Positions 42,873 through 48,264 of a stretch of 48,264 bases of DNA are shown in pieces. The notes below the pieces were generated by a model that was given only the letters and a program-made list of their open reading frames with translations, searched no databases and was not told the DNA's origin. Made by a program: the position numbers and the translations under genes. Each line of letters opens with the position of its first letter. The stretch's first letter is position 1. The stretch covers positions 1 to 48,264 of the forward strand of contig JBBDYI010000039.1 in the NCBI GenBank assembly GCA_040901705.1. The letters are read 5' to 3'. The stretch comes from PLA5 sp040901705. Lineage in GTDB: Bacteria > Planctomycetota > Planctomycetia > Pirellulales > PLA5.

Positions 42873-43598
42873 TTACTTCCGCTCGAACGTCCCCACCACG
42901 TCGACCTTCAGCTTGCCGCTGTTGTCCGCCGTTTTGATGTCGTAAATGCGGAGCATCAGTTTACCGGCGATCGACGGCGTAAGTTGTTTTTCCTTGCCGA
43001 CCGAGAATGGTTGCAGCGTGATTTCCTTCGGCCGGCCCGAAGCGTCCTTCTCCGTCGGCGGCACGACCACGCCGACCAGCGACCCGATCGCACAGTCCTT
43101 CAACTCTTCGGAAACTTGCAGCCCGTCCGGACCGACGTCCTGGTTGACCTTGCAAGTCCAGGTGCCGGTGGCCGTGATCGTGATCGGCTTGCCGGCGATC
43201 GTTTGAATGCCGGTCTCTTGCCAGCCGCGATTGGCGAATACTTCGACCGACTTCTTATCCGCCGTGGCTTCTTTCTCGCGGAATTGGTCGAGCTTGTCCT
43301 TGGCCGGCTTGTAGTTCGGCGCGATCTTCAGGATTTCCAGGTAGACGCCGCGAGCCTGTTCTGCCTTGCCGCTAGCTTCGTACTCCTTGGCGAGCTTTTC
43401 CGCGTCGCGGACGAAGTTCAAATACAGGCTCATGATCTTCTCGTCGGCCGGCAATTCCCCCTTGGGAGGTACTTGATAGTTCGGCCGATTCGGTTGGCGA
43501 GGAGCCGGTCTCGGTCCTGGTCGCTGGGCCACGGCTAACGAAACGGCAATTGTGCCCGCCAACGCGATCAACGAAAAACAAACCAATCTCCGCCACAT
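42873..43598 (-). CDS. Secreted TPR-like protein with C-terminal lectin-like domain
   Basis: A 241-residue exported protein: signal (CFSLIALAGTIAVSLAVAQ), a Pro/Arg-rich linker, a short helical TPR-like pair (MSLYLNFVRDAEKLAKEYEA, QARGVYLEILKIAPNYKPAK), then a beta-domain from about residue 118 (ANRGWQETGIQTIAGKPITI; KLMLRIYDIKTADNSGKLKV). The last domain is similar to the C-terminus of the DUF1570 lipoprotein at 35026 and to PA-IL/LecA-type sugar-binding domains. It is upstream of the DUF6807 gene in one operon. Confidence 0.75.
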   Translation of the reverse strand: MWRRLVCFSLIALAGTIAVSLAVAQRPGPRPAPRQPNRPNYQVPPKGELPADEKIMSLYLNFVRDAEKLAKEYEASGKAEQARGVYLEILKIAPNYKPAKDKLDQFREKEATADKKSVEVFANRGWQETGIQTIAGKPITITATGTWTCKVNQDVGPDGLQVSEELKDCAIGSLVGVVVPPTEKDASGRPKEITLQPFSVGKEKQLTPSIAGKLMLRIYDIKTADNSGKLKVDVVGTFERK

Positions 43599-44054
43599 CG
43601 CAAAACTCCTCTTTCGGGGCCGAGCGACTAAGAATCGCTCTTCGCACTTCGGCTTGCCGCAGTTGTCCGCACGTCGATCCTATTAGAATTCGCTCCCCCC
43701 AACGTATCAAGCGCGGCTGGCGGCCTTTCGGACTCGCCAATAACGCCAGAATCCGCCCTCGCGCGGCCTGGGTGGGCCGCCCACCTGCACTGGGTCGCCA
43801 TCTCGCGTCCGGGAATCCGGCCAACGATCAACCCTGTCCATGCCACCCATAATATGTACTCCACGCGCCGTCGGACCCACATTTCCCGCAGATCCGGCCG
43901 GTATCGGCGACAATTCCGCCTAGACGCGTAAGGAAAGCTCGATTCGCGCGGCAAAGTTTGCCGATCTAGCACTCGCCGGAGGCTGTCTCTATAGTCTGGG
44001 CCGCACGGACCGGCCCGCCCAAACAGCGCCTCAAACTGCGCGATCCTTCACATC
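43599..44054. other. Divergent intergenic region
   Basis: A 456-base gap between divergent genes. I see no supportable gene, repeat or tRNA. It presumably holds promoters for both sides, but no box is clear enough to mark. Confidence 0.45.
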
Positions 44055-44276
44055 ATGATCGACCAAGAATTGTCCCTCTGCGAGCGCGTTTCCCGCGCCC
44101 TGCGCCACGATCCGTACCTCGCCCGACGAAACCTGCGATTCGAGTCGCTCGAAGGCACGATCAAGCTGACCGGCGTCGTCCAGTCGTACTACCAGAAACA
44201 GATGGCCCAAGAAGTCATCCGCCGCGTCGACGGCGTCGAACAGGTCGAAAACGATCTGGAAGTCGCCGCACTGTAG
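44055..44276 (+). CDS. Single BON-domain protein
   Basis: A 73-residue protein consisting of one BON domain: LCERVSRALRHDPYL, then LRFESLEGTIKLTGVVQSYY and EVIRRVDGVEQVENDLEVA, the usual helix-strand-helix-strand order with the conserved Gly in LTGVV. BON domains bind phospholipid or other surfaces; no signal peptide is seen, so this copy is cytoplasmic or part of a complex. Its TAG stop (44274-44276) is supplied by the tip of a dispersed palindrome. Confidence 0.85.
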   Translation: MIDQELSLCERVSRALRHDPYLARRNLRFESLEGTIKLTGVVQSYYQKQMAQEVIRRVDGVEQVENDLEVAAL

Positions 44277-44396
44277 GGTGCTCTGTGATCCGTGTAGCGT
44301 GCTCTGTGAGCACCTGAAGGAGTTCGACCGCGCTTTGCCGATGACCGCGTCCGGCGTGTGCATGGTCGAGAAATCGGTGCTCGCTGAGCACCCTAT
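44272..44396. repeat. Dispersed palindrome, copy 3 (composite), supplying two stop codons
   Basis: The left side has a partial arm (44272-44288, TGTAGGGTGCTCTGTGA) and a full second arm (44293-44314); the right arm is 44376-44396. The BON gene's TAG is in the left tip and the esterase gene's TAG (44395-44393) is in the right tip. The middle 60 bases show no gene. Confidence 0.85.
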
Positions 44397-45304
44397 TTGG
44401 GTTCCGCCGGCTTATAGTCTCGCCACAGCCACCGCAGCGAATCCGGCAGAATCGCTCCGCCGTGAATGCCGTTGTGGCCTCCTTCGCCGAATTCGGCTTT
44501 GTAGTCGTACTTGGCGAACTTCAACGCGGCCGCCATCTGCTGGTTGGACAAGTACCAATTCCCGTGGGCGTTGTCCAAATCGCCCGAGCCGTCTTGCAAG
44601 AAAATGCGGATCGGCTTTGGCTCGGTCTTGCGAATCAAGGCCGGGTACACGTGCCCGCCGCGGATATTCGTGAAGCTGCCGACGTGGCTGAGCACTTTGC
44701 GAAACGCATTGGGCCGCTCCCACGCCACGGTCCAGGCGCAAATGCCGCCGGAACTGATACCGCAAATCGCCCGGCCTTCAACGTCGTCCGTCAGCCGATA
44801 CGTCTTGCCGATTTCCGGCAACATCTCGTCGAGAAGTAGCCGCGCATACTGGTCGCTGAGCGTGTCGTATTCGAAGCTGCGATTCGACTTCGGCTCATCG
44901 CCGTCGTTGGCCGGCGGAAACTGTCCTGGGTTGATGAACAGGCCGATCGTTACCGGCATGTCGCCTTTGTGAATCAGGTTATCCATCACGATCGGCGCGC
45001 GGAACTGGCCTTTTTCGTCCTGATACCAAATGCCGTCTTGAAACACCATCACGCACGCCGGCCGATTGGCGTCGTATTGCTTCGGGACGTAAACCCAATA
45101 GTCGCGCACCGTGCCGTCGAACACCTTGCTTTTCCACTGGTGCTTCGTCAGCTCACCCCGCGGCACATCGTCGTGCCGCTGCGAATCGTCGCCAAGCACG
45201 TACGGCTCTTTCTCGGCGGCCCACGACGCCATGCTCGCCCCCAGAGCAAGCCATGCAATCGTCGCCAGCAAACCCCAATTCCCACTCCGCCTCACATACC
45301 ACAT
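44393..45304 (-). CDS. Secreted esterase, enterochelin-esterase/esterase-D-like
   Basis: A 303-residue alpha/beta hydrolase with a signal peptide (LLATIAWLALGASMASWAAE). The nucleophile elbow is GISSGG (Ser184); a likely Asp is in LQDGSGDLDNAHGNW and the His in EGGHNGIHGGAI. The front part (YWVYVPKQYDANRPACVMVF, then QDGIWYQ) matches the Fes/esterase-D group common in planctomycetes, where such proteins are thought to cut ester-linked groups from polysaccharides. The native substrate is unknown. Its stop codon overlaps the palindrome copy 3. Confidence 0.88.
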   Translation of the reverse strand: MWYVRRSGNWGLLATIAWLALGASMASWAAEKEPYVLGDDSQRHDDVPRGELTKHQWKSKVFDGTVRDYWVYVPKQYDANRPACVMVFQDGIWYQDEKGQFRAPIVMDNLIHKGDMPVTIGLFINPGQFPPANDGDEPKSNRSFEYDTLSDQYARLLLDEMLPEIGKTYRLTDDVEGRAICGISSGGICAWTVAWERPNAFRKVLSHVGSFTNIRGGHVYPALIRKTEPKPIRIFLQDGSGDLDNAHGNWYLSNQQMAAALKFAKYDYKAEFGEGGHNGIHGGAILPDSLRWLWRDYKPAEPK

Positions 45305-45898
45305 GGTCGACTCTCCCAGTTGAAACAGACTATTTGGTGAAACCGTGGCCGCTCGTCCACCGGCAACGTCGCATCGCCAAGGCGTATCGCCAAGTCACAT
45401 TGCCAAATTATCCACCGCTACCCACTCGCCAAGACTAATCCCCCTCCTGCCGGCCGGCAAGAACCGAGCCGCCTGCCGCCGGGGCGACTACTTGGGGGGT
45501 TGTCCGGCAATATCCGCGATTGGAAGATAAACGGTCGGTCGCTGCATTTGTAGCGGCCAATTGCCGGAGCGATTCGGGCAAAGCTCCGGCTACTCGTGGG
45601 GTGCGAAACGATTGTAGCCGACGCTCCTGACGATCCGGTTTTGCCGGGCACTCGCCCTACGGATCGCGCGCTTTGTGCCGTGCGATTCGGCTGGGAAATC
45701 CTAGGGCGTGGCGACGGTTGCATCGTGAATCGGGCGACGATTGGCCGCGCGGCCGTCGGAAATACGACAATCACCTACATGGGATCATCGGCGCCGAGCG
45801 TCAATTCCTCGTTGAGACGCCCTGCCGGCTAACCGCCGCCCATTGATCGCGCCGTCCGTCCTCGGGTCGAACCTGCCGCTAACGGAGGTCAGCACGTC
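45305..45898. other. Divergent intergenic region before the FAAL gene
   Basis: A 594-base gap between divergent genes. Short frames are present but none is recognisable. A good ribosome site (GGAGG at 45884-45888) closes the region in front of the FAAL start. I see no clear promoter boxes or repeats. Confidence 0.45.
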
Positions 45899-48264
45899 GT
45901 GCAATTGTTCCCCACCCCAAGCTCCCACTACGGCTGCACGAACTTCGTTGACCTGCTGCGCTTCCGCGCCGAGCATCAGGCCGACGATCTTGCATTTACG
46001 TATCTCGTCGACGGCGAGGACGAGAAGCTCCACGTTACCTATGCCGAGTTGGACCGCCGTGCCCGCGCGGTCGCCGCGGCCCTCGACGCAATGGGCATGT
46101 CCGGCGAGCGAGCGCTGCTGCTCTATCCCGCCGGCATCGACTTCATCGCCGCATTCTTCGGCTGCCTATACGCAAACGTCGTCGCGGTGCCGGCATATCC
46201 GCCGCGGCGCAATCGCCGCATGACGCGGATCGAAGGCATCGCCGCCGACGCCGGCGCCAAGATCGCTCTCTGCACCGCCAAAGTCATCGAACAAGCTCGC
46301 GACGTGATCGACCAAACGCCCGACCTGACCAATCTGCATTGGGTCGCCACCGATGGCTTGGCCAAGGGCATCGAAGATCGCTGGCGGCATCGCTCGACGC
46401 ACGAGGACGCGATCGCCTTCCTGCAATACACCTCAGGTTCGACCGGCACGCCCAAGGGCGTCATGCTCACGCACAAGAACCTGATGCACAACTCGGCGCA
46501 GATTTGCTATGCCTTCGAGCATACGCGTAGCGGCACGGGCGTGTTCTGGCTGCCGAGCTATCACGACATGGGTCTGATCGGCGGGATCCTTCAACCGATG
46601 TTCATCGGCCGACCCAATACGCTCATGTCGCCGATGTCGTTCCTACAAAAGCCGCTCCGCTGGCTCAAGGCGATCTCGCGCTATCGTGGTACGACCAGCG
46701 GCGGACCCAACTTCGCCTACGAATTGTGCGTCGACAAGATCACCGAAGAGCAAAAGGCCGATCTCGATCTGTCGAGTTGGCTGGTCGCCTTCAACGGCGC
46801 AGAGCCGGTTCGGCCCAGCACGATCGACCGCTTTTCCGAAGCTTTCGCCTCGTGCGGGTTCCGCCGCGAAGCGTTCTATCCCTGCTACGGACTGGCCGAA
46901 GCGACGCTCATCGTCACCGGCGGCTTCAAGCTCTATCCGCCCGTCGTCGGCCATTTCGACGGCAAGGCGCTCGAACGCCGCTTGATCGTCGGTGCCCGCG
47001 AAACCGACAGCGCCGCGCGGGCTCTCGTCGGCTCCGGCTCGGGCCTGCTCGATCAGCGTGTCGTCATCGCCGACCCGGAAACCTGTGACCAATGCACGCC
47101 GGGCCACGTCGGCGAAATCTGGGTATCCGGTCCCAGCGTCGCCAAGGGCTACTGGAAACGCCCGAACGACACCGAACACACGTTCCATGCCTACCTCAAA
47201 GACTCCGGCGAAGGTCCGTACATGCGGACCGGCGACCTGGGCTTTATCCACGACGACGAACTGTTCATCGCCGGCCGGCTTAAGGATCTAATCATCGTCC
47301 GCGGCCGCAATCACTATCCGCAGGACATCGAGATCACCGTCGAAGAAGCCCATCCGCGGATTCGCAACGGCAGCGCCGCCGCGTTCACGATCGAAGTCGG
47401 CGGCCGCGAACTACTCGGCGTCGCCGCCGAAATCGAACGACGCGGCCGGGAAGTAACCGACGAAGTTTTCGACGCCATTCGCCGCGCCATTTCCACCGAA
47501 CACGAAGTCGCCCCCGACGCCGTGCTGCTGCTGCGAGCCGGCAGCATGCCCAAGACATCCAGCGGCAAAATCCAACGCCACGCCTGCCGGGCGGGTTTTG
47601 TCGACGGCTCGCTCGACGTTGTCGCCCGCTGGCAATCGTGGGAACCGACCGCGGCAAAGGCCGAGCCCTCGATGAGCAGCCCGCTCGACGCGGCGGCGGT
47701 GGCACACGACGGCAACGGCCAAGCGTCGCCCAAAAAAACCGGCCAATCCATCACCGACGGCCCCAGCGACGAAACCATTCAAGCCGTCATGGACCACGTC
47801 CGCCGTGTGGCCAAGGAACGCGCCACGGGCCTTGCGCCCGACTCCAACATCGTCCACCTCGGTCTCGACTCGCTAGAACGGGTCGAAATCATCGCCTCGC
47901 TGCAAGAGGTCTACGGCGGCCGGCTGCCCGACGAAGTGTTGCCCGAAATCGAAACGGTCCGCGAAGTCGCCGCGGCGATCGAAAAGCATCTCGGCGTCGA
48001 GCGGCACACCCGCAAGGGCATTCCCGAAGGCCAGGAGATTCCCGCTGAGTATTATCGCTTCGATCGCACGCCCGAATACGTGCAACTACGGCAAAAAATC
48101 GGCCTCTATGAAGCGACCGGCTTGCCCAATCCGTTCTTCCACGTCCACGAGGGCGTCACCAACGACACCACGCGGATCGATGGTCGTGAGCTGATCAACT
48201 TTTCCAGCTACAACTACCTCGGCACGTCGGGCGACCCGATCGTTTCCAAGGCGGCCAAGCAGGC
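45899..48264 (+). CDS. Fatty acyl-AMP ligase - acyl carrier protein - alpha-oxoamine synthase fusion (partial, runs off the window)
   Basis: The frame opens at GTG 45899 after GGAGG at 45884-45888 and has no stop by 48264 (788 codons). Residues 1 to about 590 are an adenylating enzyme of the FAAL type: YTSGSTGTPKG at 177-187, LPSYHDMGLIGGIL, GPNFAYELCVDKI, YGLAEATLIVTGG and the A10-like PKTSSGKIQRH. Residues about 620-700 are an acyl carrier domain with phosphopantetheine serine Ser658 in LGLDSLERVE. From about 715 a PLP-dependent alpha-oxoamine synthase begins (FFHVHEG, RELINFSSYNYLG) and is cut by the window end. The enzyme would activate a fatty acid as acyl-AMP, load it on the carrier, and condense it with an amino acid, giving a long-chain amino ketone. 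More biosynthetic domains may follow. Confidence 0.88.
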   Translation, partial: MQLFPTPSSHYGCTNFVDLLRFRAEHQADDLAFTYLVDGEDEKLHVTYAELDRRARAVAAALDAMGMSGERALLLYPAGIDFIAAFFGCLYANVVAVPAYPPRRNRRMTRIEGIAADAGAKIALCTAKVIEQARDVIDQTPDLTNLHWVATDGLAKGIEDRWRHRSTHEDAIAFLQYTSGSTGTPKGVMLTHKNLMHNSAQICYAFEHTRSGTGVFWLPSYHDMGLIGGILQPMFIGRPNTLMSPMSFLQKPLRWLKAISRYRGTTSGGPNFAYELCVDKITEEQKADLDLSSWLVAFNGAEPVRPSTIDRFSEAFASCGFRREAFYPCYGLAEATLIVTGGFKLYPPVVGHFDGKALERRLIVGARETDSAARALVGSGSGLLDQRVVIADPETCDQCTPGHVGEIWVSGPSVAKGYWKRPNDTEHTFHAYLKDSGEGPYMRTGDLGFIHDDELFIAGRLKDLIIVRGRNHYPQDIEITVEEAHPRIRNGSAAAFTIEVGGRELLGVAAEIERRGREVTDEVFDAIRRAISTEHEVAPDAVLLLRAGSMPKTSSGKIQRHACRAGFVDGSLDVVARWQSWEPTAAKAEPSMSSPLDAAAVAHDGNGQASPKKTGQSITDGPSDETIQAVMDHVRRVAKERATGLAPDSNIVHLGLDSLERVEIIASLQEVYGGRLPDEVLPEIETVREVAAAIEKHLGVERHTRKGIPEGQEIPAEYYRFDRTPEYVQLRQKIGLYEATGLPNPFFHVHEGVTNDTTRIDGRELINFSSYNYLGTSGDPIVSKAAKQ

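Overview
The window reads as chromosomal DNA of a GC-rich planctomycete, most likely from the Pirellulales/Lacipirellulaceae side of the phylum. The evidence is a giant secreted protein with the planctomycete N-terminal motif (LERLECRALLA) and a dockerin, a Tat-type DUF1501 protein, DUF6807 (PmoA-like) and DUF1570 secreted proteins, a FolK-deoxynucleoside kinase fusion, a very large FlgL, and dispersed palindromic repeats. The assignment is from family content only; there is no rRNA or marker phylogeny here.

Left part (about 0.8-10.9 kb): a stress/energy neighbourhood. On the plus strand are a GalT-like nucleotidyltransferase, a YbaK-type deacylase, and a two-domain universal stress protein translationally coupled to a P-type ATPase that carries the Na+,K+-ATPase-type (P2C) cation-site residues. 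On the minus strand is a NarL-type two-component pair (multi-PAS histidine kinase, then response regulator) with a headless PAS relic in front of it. A small conserved unknown protein and a truncated Hsp20 follow. At 11.19-11.27 kb is an unusual tRNA-like gene that would read as tRNA-Arg(GCG).

Middle left (11.6-22.9 kb): a 2105-residue secreted modular protein, a scar of two colliding insertion sequences (IS5-like and IS3-like), nested palindromes, a small secreted Tyr/Pro-rich protein, the FolK-dNK fusion and the DUF1501 protein.

Centre (23.2-34.05 kb): a flagellar rod/ring/hook-junction operon, flgF-flgG-flgA-flgH-flgI-flgJ-flgN-flgK-flgL, preceded by an excellent sigma-54 promoter match. 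Its intergenic gaps carry three unrelated repeat types.

Right part (34-48.3 kb): trmB, a DUF1570 zinc-peptidase-like lipoprotein, an old-yellow-enzyme family oxidoreductase, and a convergent minus-strand set ispF-cysS-DUF3800. The last 77 bp around the cysS 3' end occur twice and bracket the DUF3800 gene, which suggests a small inserted cassette. Then come two secreted proteins (DUF6807 and a TPR-plus-lectin-like protein), a BON-domain protein, an esterase, and the start of a large fatty acyl-AMP ligase-ACP-aminoacyltransferase megaprotein that runs off the window.

The strongest candidates for something undescribed are: the DUF3800 cassette bracketed by a duplicated cysS end; a palindromic repeat family whose tip (TAG) supplies the stop codons of three neighbouring genes; the odd tRNA-Arg(GCG); and the giant protein in which every other Ig-like repeat hosts a guest domain in the same loop.
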